Positions 1 through 9,073 of a stretch of DNA of 64,000 nucleotides are shown here, one piece after another; the stretch's first letter is position 1; every line of letters begins with the position of its first letter. The stretch lies in the NCBI RefSeq assembly GCF_000718165.1, contig NZ_JOEY01000050.1:1-64000 (forward strand), in the 5' to 3' direction. This DNA is from Streptomyces fulvoviolaceus. Lineage in GTDB: Bacteria; Actinomycetota; Actinomycetes; Streptomycetales; Streptomycetaceae. Under the pieces are notes generated by a model, which did not search any database, was not told the DNA's origin, and saw only the letters and a list, made by a program, of their open reading frames with translations. Position numbers and translations under genes: made by a program.

Positions 1-443
1 CCTTTGTACTCACCCTCGCGGGCTTTCCTCCGGGCGCTTCCCTTCGGTCTTACGTTTCCGACTCTATCAGACCGTTTCCGGTTCCGATTTCCTCGGTGCT
101 TTCCAGGTTTCCGCTTCCGCGTTTCCCTTTCCGGCGGTTCCGACTCTATCAGATCCATTCGGGCCTGACCCCCAGTCAGCGGGGCTTGTCCTCGCGGCCG
201 TTGGGCCGTTCCGACGTCTCAAACCTTAGCGGATCCTTCCGGCAGTTCCTAATCGGGCCGCCGTCCCCAAATCGAATTGAATTCGGGCACGCCGAATTCA
301 ATCCCGAGGGGAGATCGTGCTGATGGTTTGGGTTGCCGCTTGTGCAGCGGAGGTGTTTTCGCAGAACCGTTCCGGCCCCGTGGCAACCCGAAGAACTTTA
401 CAGACGTGGGAGGTGACCGTCAAGCATCCCTTGTCAAGATCTT
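1..443. other. Non-coding leader of the window, no gene recognised
   Basis: No reading frame here has convincing Streptomyces codon bias. The first 160 bases are rich in TTCCG and contain a 16-bp perfect direct repeat (TTCCGACTCTATCAGA at 56-71 and 138-153). An AT-rich 11-bp hairpin follows at 276-302. The stretch lies downstream of the minus-strand MarR gene and probably belongs to the 3' side of a gene outside the window. I could not identify it. Confidence 0.5.
276..302. terminator. 11-bp perfect hairpin, possible bidirectional terminator
   Basis: ATTGAATTCGG (276-286) and CCGAATTCAAT (292-302) form a perfect stem around a 5-nt loop. It is unusually AT-rich for this genome and has no U-run. 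It lies between an unseen left-hand gene and the 3' end of the MarR gene, so it could terminate either one. Confidence 0.4.
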
Positions 444-1010
444 TTAATCGAGGTCGCTGAGGCGTCCGCCGGCGTCCGGCTGGGCGTGTTCCACCCTGCG
501 CAGAAGGCGGGTGAGGACGTTTCCGAGGCTGGTGCGCTCCTCGGCGGACAGGTCCTGGAGCAGGTCCTCCTCGAAGACCGTGGCCATGCGCATCGCCTCC
601 AGCCACTTCTCGCGGCCCTCGACTGTCAGCTCCACGATCACGCGGACCCGGTTGGACTCGTCGCGCTCCCTGGTGACCAGACCCTCGGTGACCATGCGGT
701 CGATCCGGTGGGTCATCGCGGCCGGCGTGAGGCCGAGGCGCTTCGCCAGGTCACCGGGGCCCATCTGGTAGGGGGCACCGGAGAGGACGAGGGCCTTGAG
801 GACCTCCCACTCGGCGTTGCTCATACCGAGGGCCGAGGTCTGACGGCCGTAGGCGACGTTCATACGGCGGTTCAGGCGGGAGAGCGCGGAGACGATCTGC
901 TCGACCTGTGGGTCGAGGTCCCGGAACTCGCGCTGGTAGGCGGCGATCTGCTCGTCGAGGGTCGGCTCGCTGCCGATGCCGGTGCCGACGTTGCCGGGGG
1001 TGTCGCCCAT
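444..1010 (-). CDS. MarR-family regulator of the adjacent MFS efflux gene
   Basis: This is a 188-residue winged-helix regulator. Residues about 40-160 fit the MarR fold: a dimerisation helix, then the recognition region LGLTPAAMTHRIDRMVTEGL, then a wing with DESNRVRV. It is divergent from an MFS transporter with about 130 bp between them, the usual layout for a MarR protein that senses a ligand and controls a drug exporter. From memory it corresponds to the S. coelicolor SCO4122/SCO4121 pair, reported as a multidrug efflux system. The ATG is followed by an acidic, Gly-rich N-terminus typical of actinobacterial members. The family assignment is firm; the ligand is unknown. Confidence 0.9.
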   Translation of the reverse strand: MGDTPGNVGTGIGSEPTLDEQIAAYQREFRDLDPQVEQIVSALSRLNRRMNVAYGRQTSALGMSNAEWEVLKALVLSGAPYQMGPGDLAKRLGLTPAAMTHRIDRMVTEGLVTRERDESNRVRVIVELTVEGREKWLEAMRMATVFEEDLLQDLSAEERTSLGNVLTRLLRRVEHAQPDAGGRLSDLD

Positions 1011-1041
1011 GGGCGCAAGTATCGCACGGGACTGATTGGCG

Positions 1042-1106
1042 TTGAAGTTCTTCTAGATGTACTGTTTAGGTTCTAACTTTAGCTTTGAAGTCTTCGGTTC
1101 TAAGTA
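1042..1106. promoter_or_regulatory. Divergent MarR/MFS control region with repeated motifs
   Basis: The AT-rich intergenic region carries TTGAAGT twice (1042 and 1085) and TTCTA three times (1051, 1071, 1098), the last two inside GGTTCTAA. The arrangement reads as a roughly 24-bp imperfect direct repeat ending in GTACTG/TACTGAG. It is the most AT-rich spot in the first 5 kb and lies between divergent starts, so it is the likely MarR operator and overlapping promoters. Confidence 0.55.
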
Positions 1107-1139
1107 CTGAGGGACTCCAACTACCTGAGAGAGGTGAAC

Positions 1140-2429
1140 GTGACCAGGGCGATGGGCGCAGCGATGCGCCGGATTCACGTGGGCAACGCACTCAGTGCGT
1201 TCGGGCTCGGCTTCACCGTCCCGTACCTGTACGTCTATGTGGCGCAGGTGCGGGGACTGGGAGCCATGACGGCGGGGCTCGTCCTCGCCGTCTTCGCCGT
1301 GGCGGCACTGGTCGTGCTGCCCTTCGCCGGGCGGGCCATCGTCCGGCGGGGCCCGCTACCGGTGCTGCTCACCGCCCTGGTCACCGCCGCGCTGGGTGCG
1401 CTCAGCCTGGGGCTCGCGAGCAGCCAGACCACGGTGCTGCTGTCGGCGGCCGCTCTCGGGGCCGGGCAGGCCGTGATGCAGCCGGCGCTCGCGACGATGA
1501 TCGTGGAGTGCTCCACGGCGGAGACGCGGTCGCGGGCGTTCGCGATGCAGTTCTTCCTGCAGAACCTGGGGCTCGGGGTCGGCGGACTCATCGGCGGGCA
1601 CCTCGTCGACGCGTCCAGCGCCGGGTCGTTCACGCTGCTGTTCTCGATCGAGGCGGCGATGTTCCTGCTGCTGGCCGTGGTCATGGTGACGGTGCGGATG
1701 CCGCACTCGCCGAAGATCGGGAACGCGCCGGCGGAGTCCGCGAAGGGCGGCTGGAAGCGGATGCTCGGGAACCGGGCCATGGTGCAGCTGTGCGTGCTGG
1801 GTTTCGTGCTGTTCTTCGCCTGCTACGGGCAGTTCGAGTCGGGGCTGAGCGCGTATGGCGTCGAGGCCGCCGGGATTTCGACCTCCGCGCTGGGGACGGC
1901 GCTGGCCGCCAACACCGCGATGATCGTCGTGGCGCAGTTCGCCGTGCTGAAGTTCGTGGAGCGGCGCCGGCGGTCGCGGGTCATCGCCGGTGTGGGGCTG
2001 ATCTGGGCCGTGGCCTGGGTCACGGCCGGGTATGCCGGGCTCGGGCACGGCAGCCAGGAGATGGCGACGGCGGCGTTCGTCTCGACGTACGCGCTGTTCG
2101 GGCTGGGTGAGGCGATGTTGTCGCCGACCGTTGCCCCGCTGGTGGCCGATCTCGCGCCGGAGGGGATGGCGGGGCAGTACAACTCCGCGTTCGCCCTGGT
2201 GAAGCAGCTGGCGTTGGCCGTCGGGCCGGCGGTGGGCGGGCCCATGGGGGCCTCGCTGCACGCGCCGTACATCGTGATGTTCCTGCTGTTCTCGCTGGGG
2301 ATCACGTTCCTCGCGGTGCGGCTCGGGCGGCAGCTGACGGCCGTACAGGATCAGCCGTGGCTGGCGAAGAGCCGGGTGGTGGCGCAGGGCGGCACGAAGC
2401 CGGCGGGCCAGGAACGGGCGCACGCCTGA
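1140..2429 (+). CDS. MFS multidrug efflux transporter
   Basis: About 429 residues with 12 predicted membrane segments and MFS topology. The first half holds a signature-like RAIVRRGP loop and the segment GAGQAVMQPALATMIVECS. A hydrophilic central loop (around PKIGNAPAESAKGGWKRM) splits the two six-helix bundles. GTG 1134 is also in frame, but the GAGAGG ribosome-binding site abuts it, so GTG 1140, about 5 nt downstream of that site, is preferred. The gene is probably controlled by the divergent MarR protein. Substrates are likely small lipophilic drugs, inferred from family and context only. Confidence 0.85.
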   Translation: MTRAMGAAMRRIHVGNALSAFGLGFTVPYLYVYVAQVRGLGAMTAGLVLAVFAVAALVVLPFAGRAIVRRGPLPVLLTALVTAALGALSLGLASSQTTVLLSAAALGAGQAVMQPALATMIVECSTAETRSRAFAMQFFLQNLGLGVGGLIGGHLVDASSAGSFTLLFSIEAAMFLLLAVVMVTVRMPHSPKIGNAPAESAKGGWKRMLGNRAMVQLCVLGFVLFFACYGQFESGLSAYGVEAAGISTSALGTALAANTAMIVVAQFAVLKFVERRRRSRVIAGVGLIWAVAWVTAGYAGLGHGSQEMATAAFVSTYALFGLGEAMLSPTVAPLVADLAPEGMAGQYNSAFALVKQLALAVGPAVGGPMGASLHAPYIVMFLLFSLGITFLAVRLGRQLTAVQDQPWLAKSRVVAQGGTKPAGQERAHA

Positions 2430-2453
2430 CCTGCACCCCTCAACCGACGTCGG

Positions 2454-4103
2454 TCACTTCGACAGGGCGAACTCGCACCACACCGCCTTGCCGCCGCCCG
2501 GTGTCCGTCGCGAGCCCCAGTTCGAGGCGATCGTCGCCACTATGGCGATGCCGCGGCCGGACTCGTCGCCCGGCTCTGCTCGGCGGCGCCTCGGCAGGTG
2601 GTCGTCGCCGTCCGTGACCTCCACGATCAGGCGGCGGTCGGTGCGGCGCAGGCGCAGGCGCATCGGTGGGGTGCCGTGCTGCAGGGAGTTCGCCACCAGT
2701 TCGCTCACCGCCAGGACACCCAGGTCGTGCAGATCGACCGGGAAACGCCAGCTCGTCAGGACGCCTGAGGCGAAGGCACGCGCGCGTGGGGCCGCTTCGA
2801 CGCCGCCCAGGAGTTCCAGGGCGGCGTTGCGGAAGAGCTCGCTGTCCGGGCCCGTGTGGGCCGGGTGCTGGAGGACCAGGACCGCCACGTCGTCGTCGTG
2901 GTCCGCGGTGACGCCCGCCGAGCGGACCAGGCGGTCGCAGACCACCTGGGGCGTTCCCGTCGCGCCCGACAGCGCTCGCTCCAGCGCCGCGATGCCCTCG
3001 TCCAGGTCCTCGTCACGGCGTTCCACCAGGCCGTCCGTGTAGAGGACCGCCGTGGAGCCGGGGCCCAGGGCGATCGAGCCCGACGTGTGCATCCAGCCGC
3101 CCGTGCCGAGGGGCGGGCCGGTGGGTTCGTCGGCGCGCAGGACGACTCCGCTCTCGTCGCGGACCAGGATGGGCAGGTGGCCCGCCGAGGCGTACACCAG
3201 CCGGCCCTCGTTCGGGTCGTGGATGGCGTAGACGCAGGTGGCGATCTGGTTGGCGTCGATCTCCATGGCGAGGCCGTCCAGGAGCTGGAGGATCTCGTGC
3301 GGGGGGAGGTCGAGGCGGGCGTACGCCCTGACCGCCGTGCGGAGTTGACCCATGACCGCGGCCGCCCGCACTCCTCGGCCCATGACGTCGCCGATGACCA
3401 GGGCCGTCCGGCCGCCGCCGAGGGTGATCACGTCGTACCAGTCGCCGCCGACCGCGGCTTCCGTGCCGCCCGGCTGGTAGGTCGCCGCGATGCGCAGGTC
3501 GTCGGGTTCTTCCAGTTCCTGCGGGAGCAGGGAGCGCTGGAGAGTGACCGCCGTTTCGCGTTGGCGGCGTTCGCTGGCTCTGAGGCGTTCGGCGGCCTCG
3601 GCGTGGTCGGTGACGTCGGTGGCGAAGACGAGGACACCACCACCGCCACCGCCGTCGCCTTCCGTCACCGGGGTGCAGGTGAAGGTGTACGAGCGGCCGC
3701 CGGGGGCCTTGCGGGACTTGACCGTGCGGGGCTTGCCGCTGCGCAGGACCTGGTCGAGGAGCGGGAGCAGGCCGATCTCGTCCAGTTCTGGGAGTGCTTC
3801 GCGCGCCGGTTCGCCCGGTGGTCGCAGGCCGAACGCGGCGACGTAGGCGTCGTTGACGTAGGCGAGGCGGTGGTCGGGGCCGTGGACGAGGGCGACGAGG
3901 GCCGGGACGCGGTCGAGGACCTCGCGGACGGGTAGTTCGTCGACGGCGGGCACCGGCAGTGCCTCGTCGGTCAGCTGCTCGGCGCGGGCGGCGGGGACGG
4001 AGCCTTCCCCCAGACGGTCGGGGGTGGGGACCACGTCATCGGTCCGCGCTGCGGCGCGACGCTGCGTTCCGGGGAGCCGGGCGCTCCAGCGCGTGAAGTT
4101 CAC
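2454..4103 (-). CDS. PAS-SpoIIE phosphatase-HATPase signalling protein
   Basis: This 549-residue multidomain regulator has a PAS-like sensor (about 60-175, with ALVHGPDHRLAYVNDAYVAAFG). A PP2C/SpoIIE serine phosphatase follows (about 195-410), with the metal motifs GGDWYD, GDVMGRG and YTDGLVERRDED. It ends in an RsbW-like histidine-kinase-type ATPase (about 430-549, ELVANSLQHG and GRGIAIV). Such proteins dephosphorylate STAS anti-sigma antagonists, and the ATPase part may rephosphorylate them or bind sigma factors. It starts at GTG with AAGGA upstream, is convergent with the MFS gene, and has no transmembrane segment, so it is probably cytosolic. Its partner STAS protein is not adjacent. Confidence 0.9.
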   Translation of the reverse strand: MNFTRWSARLPGTQRRAAARTDDVVPTPDRLGEGSVPAARAEQLTDEALPVPAVDELPVREVLDRVPALVALVHGPDHRLAYVNDAYVAAFGLRPPGEPAREALPELDEIGLLPLLDQVLRSGKPRTVKSRKAPGGRSYTFTCTPVTEGDGGGGGGVLVFATDVTDHAEAAERLRASERRQRETAVTLQRSLLPQELEEPDDLRIAATYQPGGTEAAVGGDWYDVITLGGGRTALVIGDVMGRGVRAAAVMGQLRTAVRAYARLDLPPHEILQLLDGLAMEIDANQIATCVYAIHDPNEGRLVYASAGHLPILVRDESGVVLRADEPTGPPLGTGGWMHTSGSIALGPGSTAVLYTDGLVERRDEDLDEGIAALERALSGATGTPQVVCDRLVRSAGVTADHDDDVAVLVLQHPAHTGPDSELFRNAALELLGGVEAAPRARAFASGVLTSWRFPVDLHDLGVLAVSELVANSLQHGTPPMRLRLRRTDRRLIVEVTDGDDHLPRRRRAEPGDESGRGIAIVATIASNWGSRRTPGGGKAVWCEFALSK

Positions 4104-4325
4104 GAATCCTTGCCTCGTGTCGTCGTCTTCGGCGTCTTCGGGCCGGCTCCGGGCCCGGCCGGGGGGCTGGGATCGGCAGCCCGGGGGTGCAGCACGGTGG
4201 GAAAACCTCTTGGGTTCGAAGGGCGGGCGGCTGCCCGTCCGAAGTCGGGCACCAGTGTGGCACTGTGACCGACCGGGTCGACATCCGTCAGACGCCTACC
4301 CCGCCGGTGGAGTTCCTCGGTCCGG

Positions 4326-5705
4326 TCAGGACGACCCCTTCGGGTCGCCCGTCGGCTCGTGAGGAGGCTTTCCACCGGCCGCGAGTTCGAACTCCGCTCG
4401 GGGATGTTCGAGCGAACCGAGCGAGACGATCTCCCTCTTGAAGAGCCCCGACAGTGTCCATTCGGCCAGGACACGGGCCTTGCGGTTGAAGGTGGGCACC
4501 CTGCTCAGGTGGTAGACGCGGTGCATGAACCAGGCAGGGTAGCCCTTCAGCTTGCGTCCGTAGACGTGTGCGACACCTTTGTGCAGGCCGAGTGAGGCGA
4601 CCGAGCCGACGTACTTGTGGGAGTACGTCTCCAGCGGTTCGCCGCGCAGGGAGTGCGCGATGTTGTCGCCGAGGGCCTTGGCCTGGCGGACGGCGTGCTG
4701 GGCGTTGGGGGCCGTCTCCCTGCCGGGCTCGTCGACGGTGACGTCGGGGACGGCCGACGCGTCTCCGGCCGCCCACGCGTGCGTGACGCCGTCGACGGTG
4801 AGCTGGGGGGTGCACTTCAGCCGACCGCGCTCATTGAGTGGCAGGTCGGTCGCGGCGAGGAGCGGGCTGGGCTTCACGCCGGCCGTCCAGACGACCGTCC
4901 GGGTCGGGAAGCGGGCGCCGTCGCTGAGGACGGCTACCCGGTCCGCGCAGGATTCCAGGCGGGTGTTCAGGCGTACGTCGATGTTGCGGCGGCGCAGTTC
5001 GGTGACCGTGTAGCGGCCCATCTCCTCGCCGACCTCGGGGAGGATGCGGTCCGAGGCCTCGACGAGGATCCACTTCATGTCCTCGGGGCGGACGTTGTGG
5101 TAGTAGCGCGCGGTGTAGCGGGCCATGTCCTCCAGCTCGCCGAGCGCCTCGACGCCGGCGTAGCCGCCGCCGACGAAGACGAAGGTGAGGGCCGCGTCGC
5201 GGATCGCGGGGTCGCGGGTGGAGGAGGCGATGTCCATCTGCTCGATGACGTGGTTGCGCAGGCCGATGGCCTCTTCGACGGTCTTGAAACCGATGGCGTG
5301 GTCGGCGAGTCCGGGGATGGGGAGCGTGCGCGAGATCGAGCCGGGGGCGAGGACGAGTTCGTCGTACGTCAGCTGCTCGGAGCCCGTCTTCTCCTCCTCG
5401 GTGGCCAGCGTGATGAGGGCGGCGGTGCGTTTGGCGTGGTCGATCGCGGTGACCTCGCCGATGACGATCCGGCAGCGGTCCAGGACGCGGCGCAGCGGTA
5501 CGACGACATGGCGGGGCGAAATGGAACCGGCGGCCGCCTCCGGGAGGAACGGCTGATATGTCATGTAAGGGTCGGGTGTGACGACGGTGATCTCGACTTC
5601 ACCCCGCCCGAGTTCCCGTTTCAGCTTCCGCTGGAGACGCAGAGCCGTGTACATCCCGACGTAGCCGCCGCCGACAACCAGAATGCGCGCACGTTCCTTC
5701 ACCAT
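4326..5705 (-). CDS. ndh: Type II NADH dehydrogenase (NDH-2)
   Basis: About 459 residues of the FAD-dependent pyridine-nucleotide disulfide oxidoreductase fold. An N-terminal FAD motif (ILVVGGGYVGMYTALRLQ) is followed by a second nucleotide-binding motif near residue 180 (FVGGGYAGVEALGELEDMAR) and the WAAGDASAVPD segment that contacts FAD. The enzyme oxidises NADH and reduces menaquinone without pumping protons, at the inner face of the membrane. The frame stays open for 50 more codons upstream, but homologues begin at MVKERARILVVGGG, so ATG 5705 (or GTG 5702) is chosen. It is divergent from the AtrA-type regulator. Confidence 0.92.
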   Translation of the reverse strand: MVKERARILVVGGGYVGMYTALRLQRKLKRELGRGEVEITVVTPDPYMTYQPFLPEAAAGSISPRHVVVPLRRVLDRCRIVIGEVTAIDHAKRTAALITLATEEEKTGSEQLTYDELVLAPGSISRTLPIPGLADHAIGFKTVEEAIGLRNHVIEQMDIASSTRDPAIRDAALTFVFVGGGYAGVEALGELEDMARYTARYYHNVRPEDMKWILVEASDRILPEVGEEMGRYTVTELRRRNIDVRLNTRLESCADRVAVLSDGARFPTRTVVWTAGVKPSPLLAATDLPLNERGRLKCTPQLTVDGVTHAWAAGDASAVPDVTVDEPGRETAPNAQHAVRQAKALGDNIAHSLRGEPLETYSHKYVGSVASLGLHKGVAHVYGRKLKGYPAWFMHRVYHLSRVPTFNRKARVLAEWTLSGLFKREIVSLGSLEHPRAEFELAAGGKPPHEPTGDPKGSS

Positions 5706-6079
5706 CCCATGACGCACCCGACGCTTGCGTTTGTCCACAGCCCCGGCAATTTGTGTGACCGCGGGCCGTCGGCGCGCCGGGTTGGCCGAATCTCCGGAGC
5801 GCGTGGAAGGACCGCAGGTCAACAGGTGTGCGCCGGGTGGTTGGAGGGGGTGCAATCGGGGCGTTTACGACCCGTACTCCGATCGGGGGGCGCTCCGTGC
5901 GGAACCTGCCCCTTCTGAATTGACCCCCACTCAACTATGTTCGTGTGTCGACGGGGTGTAGGGGGATGCGCTCATCGGGTCCGCGACAGGTATCCGGGAT
6001 CCGGGCCCGTTCCGCACGCTCCGGCTTTCGATGGCGGGGAGAGTCTCCGGGGGGAGACGTCATTACCGGGGGATCACTT
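5706..6079. other. Divergent ndh-atrA promoter region
   Basis: These 374 bp separate ndh from the TetR gene. A TTGACC hexamer at 5920-5925 could be a -35 element for the plus strand, but no good -10 sits at standard spacing. One TTGTCCACA DnaA-box-like 9-mer lies near 5732. A GGGGGATC ribosome-binding site precedes the ATG at 6080. No coding signal was seen. Confidence 0.4.
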
Positions 6080-6859
6080 ATGCACATTCAGGACTCTCAT
6101 TGGTCTACCGCGTCGGCCATCGCACCCGGTGGCGGTGCGATGGGCGGAGCATTGGGCGCGGCGGCGGGCAACGGACGCGGGGATGCCTCGCGTACGACGC
6201 CGCTACGCGTGGACGCACAGCGCAATCTGGAGCACGTACTGCGTGCGGCGCGCGAGGTCTTCGGCGAGCTGGGATACGGCGCGCCGATGGAGGACGTGGC
6301 GCGGCGCGCGCGGGTCGGTGTCGGCACGGTGTACCGGCGCTTCCCGAGCAAGGACGTCCTGGTACGGCGGATAGCCGAGGAGGAGACCTCCCGGCTGACC
6401 GACCAGGCCCGGGCGGCGCTCGGTCAGGAGGACGAGCCGTGGTCGGCGCTGTCGCGCTTCCTGCGGACGTCGGTCGCGTCCGGCGCCGGGCGGCTGCTGC
6501 CGCCGCAGGTGCTGCGGGTCGGCGTCGCGGAGGATGGCGACGGCGACGGGTTCGACGGGGCGCGGGTGCCGCAGCAGCGGACCCAGCCGGGCAGCGGTGA
6601 GCTGCGACTGGTACCGGAGGAGGACCCGGCGGTCTCCGCGGACGACGACACCGGAGCGGCGGCGCTGCTCGAGGTCGTGGGCCGGCTCGTGGAGCGGGCG
6701 CGCGCGGCCGGGGAGCTGCGGGCCGACGTGTCGGTGGCGGACGTACTGCTGGTGATCGCGACGGCCGCGCCCTCGCTGCCGGACGCGGCGCAGCAGGCGG
6801 CGGCCTCGGCGCGGCTGCTGGACATCCTGCTGGAGGGGTTGCGGTCGCGGCCTGTGTGA
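6080..6859 (+). CDS. atrA: AtrA-type TetR-family regulator
   Basis: This 259-residue TetR protein has an N-terminal Gly/Ala-rich tail, a TetR DNA-binding domain (RVDAQRNLEHVLRAAREVFG, then GVGTVYRRFPSKDVL) and a ligand/dimerisation domain that includes an acidic insert (EDGDGDGFDG). The MHIQDSHWSTASAIAPGGG start and its place beside ndh and the fused ECF sigma gene match what I recall of S. coelicolor AtrA (SCO4118), an activator of the actinorhodin pathway regulator and of other developmental genes. ATG 6080 with GGGGGATC upstream is preferred over the longer frame. The symbol rests on recalled similarity and context. Confidence 0.85.
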   Translation: MHIQDSHWSTASAIAPGGGAMGGALGAAAGNGRGDASRTTPLRVDAQRNLEHVLRAAREVFGELGYGAPMEDVARRARVGVGTVYRRFPSKDVLVRRIAEEETSRLTDQARAALGQEDEPWSALSRFLRTSVASGAGRLLPPQVLRVGVAEDGDGDGFDGARVPQQRTQPGSGELRLVPEEDPAVSADDDTGAAALLEVVGRLVERARAAGELRADVSVADVLLVIATAAPSLPDAAQQAAASARLLDILLEGLRSRPV

Positions 6860-6905
6860 GCGGGGCGTCGTCTTCCCGTGGCGGGTGACTCGAAAAGGTG
6901 ACTGT

Positions 6906-6935
6906 GGGGCGTGGGCGCTTCGGCGCTCACGCCCC
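6906..6935 (+). terminator. Hairpin terminator after atrA
   Basis: GGGGCGTGGGCGC (6906-6918) and GCGCTCACGCCCC (6923-6935) pair around a TTCG tetraloop, with one G-T wobble. The hairpin is 46 bp past the atrA stop. The remaining bases to the next gene at 7160 should hold the sigma-factor promoter, which I could not pinpoint. Confidence 0.7.
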
Positions 6936-7159
6936 GATCTCTGCCCGGGACGGTGCCGGGCATGTCGGGCATGTACTTCAACTCCGGCCCACAGAGCGTC
7001 AGTTGAGCCTTCCCCCAAAGAGTGACGGCTAGTACTGCCTCGCGGGAAAACCCCACGGACGAGTGGATGCACCGCACTGAGCGGTACTGACCAAAAGCCA
7101 ATATGGCACTCTGACCCGGTGTTCGGGACTGGTTGGGCTGGCGGCGGGGGCATTCCGCG

Positions 7160-9064
7160 ATGAGTGTGGACGGGCGCGACGAGCCACTCGGTGAGGATGA
7201 CGGACAGGCCGGTGGCACCCCACAGGTGCCGGGGCAGGGCAGCCGGGCCGGCATCCCACAGGCCGGCATCCCGGCACAGGGCGGCGAGCCCGTCGAGGGC
7301 AGCGTGCCGACGCAGCGCGACCGGCGCGAGAACAGCGTCCTGCCGCCACCGCGGGAGGTGCCGCCGTCCGACGCCGATCTGATCGAGCGGATGCGCGCGG
7401 GCGACGACACGGCCTACGAGGCGCTCTACCGCCGTCACGCGGAGGCGGTGCGCCGGTACGCCCGCACCTGCTGCCGTGACGCCCACACCGCCGACGACCT
7501 CACCGCCGAGGTCTTCGCCCGCATGCTGCAGGCGGTGCGCGGCGGCTCCGGCCCCGAGCACGCCGTACGCGCGTATCTGCTCACGACCGTCCGGCGCGTG
7601 GCCGCCTCCTGGACGAAGTCGGCGAAGCGGGAACAACTGGTCGACGACTTCGCGGTGTTCGCCGCGCAGGCCGCGCGCTCGTCCGAGGTGTCCGACGACG
7701 ACACTCTGGACCTCGGCGCAGACGTACGCGCGATGCACGAGGCCGAGCAGTCCATGGCCATGCAGGCCTTCCGGTCGCTGCCCGAGCGCTGGCAGGCCGT
7801 GCTGTGGCACACCGAGGTCGAGGACGAGTCGCCGAGCGAGGTGGCCACGCTCTTCGGGCTCGACGCCAACGGCACGCGCGTGCTCGCCAGCCGCGCCCGC
7901 GAGGGTCTCAAGCAGGCCTATCTCCAGGCCCATGTCAGCACCACCCTCACCACCGACGAGGAGTGCGCCCGCTACGCCGACCGGCTCGGCGCCTACGCCC
8001 GCGGCGGCCTGCGTACCCGTGCCGAGCGGGGACTGCGCAAGCACCTGGAGGAGTGCGCCAAGTGCCGACTGGCCGCGGGCCAGATCAAGGAAGTCGCCGG
8101 CGGCATCCCCGCCGTCGTACCGATCGCGGTCATCGGCTGGTTCGGCGCCGCCGGCTACGCCAAGGTGGCCGCGCTCATCGCCGGCGGTGCCGGAGCGGGA
8201 GCGGCGGGTGCCGCGGGCGCCGCCGCCGCGGCGAGCGGCTCGTCGGGCGGAGCGGGCGCCGGGGGCGGTGCGGCGGCCTCCGAGGGGCTGGGTGCGCCGG
8301 TGAAGGCCGGTATCGCGGCCGGTGTGGTCGCCGTGGCGACCGCGGCGGTGGTGTTCGCGCTGATCAACGACGACAGCCCGGCCAGGAAGCCGGACGCCAA
8401 GCCGCCCGAGTCCGCGCCGGTGGTCGAGCCCGCCGAGCAGACGCCCAAGCCCCCGAAGAAGGAGCCCGAGCCGAAGCCGCCGATGATCGTCGCCGCGCCC
8501 ACCCCGACACCGACCCCGACTCCCACGCCCACCCCGAAACCGGAGCCCACTCCGACCCCGACTCCCACGCCCACCCCGAAACCGAAGCCGACACCGACGC
8601 CCACTCCCACGCCGACGCCCCCTCCCCCGCCGGCCGTCTACCAGTGGAGCGAGCTGTCCTACGACGTCACCGGCGACGGCACCGGGCCCGAGATGCGGAT
8701 CGGCGAGAGCAGTTGGGTGTGGCAGCGGTACGGCGTCTCGATCGCCGACAAGGAGTACGCGCACGGAGTCACCGTCCACGGCCGGTCCTCCGTCACGATC
8801 GACCTCAACCGCGAGTGCACCGCCTACGACGCGCTGGTCGGCGTCGACGACATGACGCTGGGGCTCGGCAAGATGTACTTCTCCGTCTACGCCGACGGGG
8901 TCCGGCTGTGGAAGTCCGGGATGGTCGAGGGCGGGGACGCGGCGGTGCCCGTCCATGTGAACCTCGCCGGGCGCAAGACCGTACGGCTGGTGGTCGAGCC
9001 GCACAGCCACTTCGACGACCTGCTGCTCGCGGACTGGGCGGAGTCGAAGTTCACCTGCTCGTAG
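7160..9064 (+). CDS. Membrane-anchored ECF sigma factor with ZAS and NPCBM domains
   Basis: This 634-residue fusion begins with sigma-70 region 2 (about 74-130, DADLIERMRAGDDTAYEALY) and region 4 (about 204-257, LPERWQAVLWHTEVEDESPSEVA). A zinc-binding anti-sigma-like motif follows near 294-305 (HLEECAKC, the HxxxCxxC form). After a Gly/Ala-rich stretch comes a transmembrane helix (about 381-402), a Pro/Thr-rich wall-spanning linker of PTPTPTP repeats, and a C-terminal NPCBM-type carbohydrate-binding domain (about 495-634). This layout suggests an extracellular sugar or wall signal releases or activates the sigma part. It matches the large-extension ECF group (recalled S. coelicolor SCO4117). 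ATG 7160 is chosen after GGCGGGGGC. Confidence 0.9.
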   Translation: MSVDGRDEPLGEDDGQAGGTPQVPGQGSRAGIPQAGIPAQGGEPVEGSVPTQRDRRENSVLPPPREVPPSDADLIERMRAGDDTAYEALYRRHAEAVRRYARTCCRDAHTADDLTAEVFARMLQAVRGGSGPEHAVRAYLLTTVRRVAASWTKSAKREQLVDDFAVFAAQAARSSEVSDDDTLDLGADVRAMHEAEQSMAMQAFRSLPERWQAVLWHTEVEDESPSEVATLFGLDANGTRVLASRAREGLKQAYLQAHVSTTLTTDEECARYADRLGAYARGGLRTRAERGLRKHLEECAKCRLAAGQIKEVAGGIPAVVPIAVIGWFGAAGYAKVAALIAGGAGAGAAGAAGAAAAASGSSGGAGAGGGAAASEGLGAPVKAGIAAGVVAVATAAVVFALINDDSPARKPDAKPPESAPVVEPAEQTPKPPKKEPEPKPPMIVAAPTPTPTPTPTPTPKPEPTPTPTPTPTPKPKPTPTPTPTPTPPPPPAVYQWSELSYDVTGDGTGPEMRIGESSWVWQRYGVSIADKEYAHGVTVHGRSSVTIDLNRECTAYDALVGVDDMTLGLGKMYFSVYADGVRLWKSGMVEGGDAAVPVHVNLAGRKTVRLVVEPHSHFDDLLLADWAESKFTCS

Positions 9065-9073
9065 CGCACCTGC

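Noticed and set aside
6203..9010. 935-residue open frame on the minus strand opposite atrA and the sigma factor gene
   Set aside because: It is Gly/Arg/His-rich with no domain signal and mirrors the third-position GC bias of the genes on the other strand, which have clear domains. It is a shadow frame.
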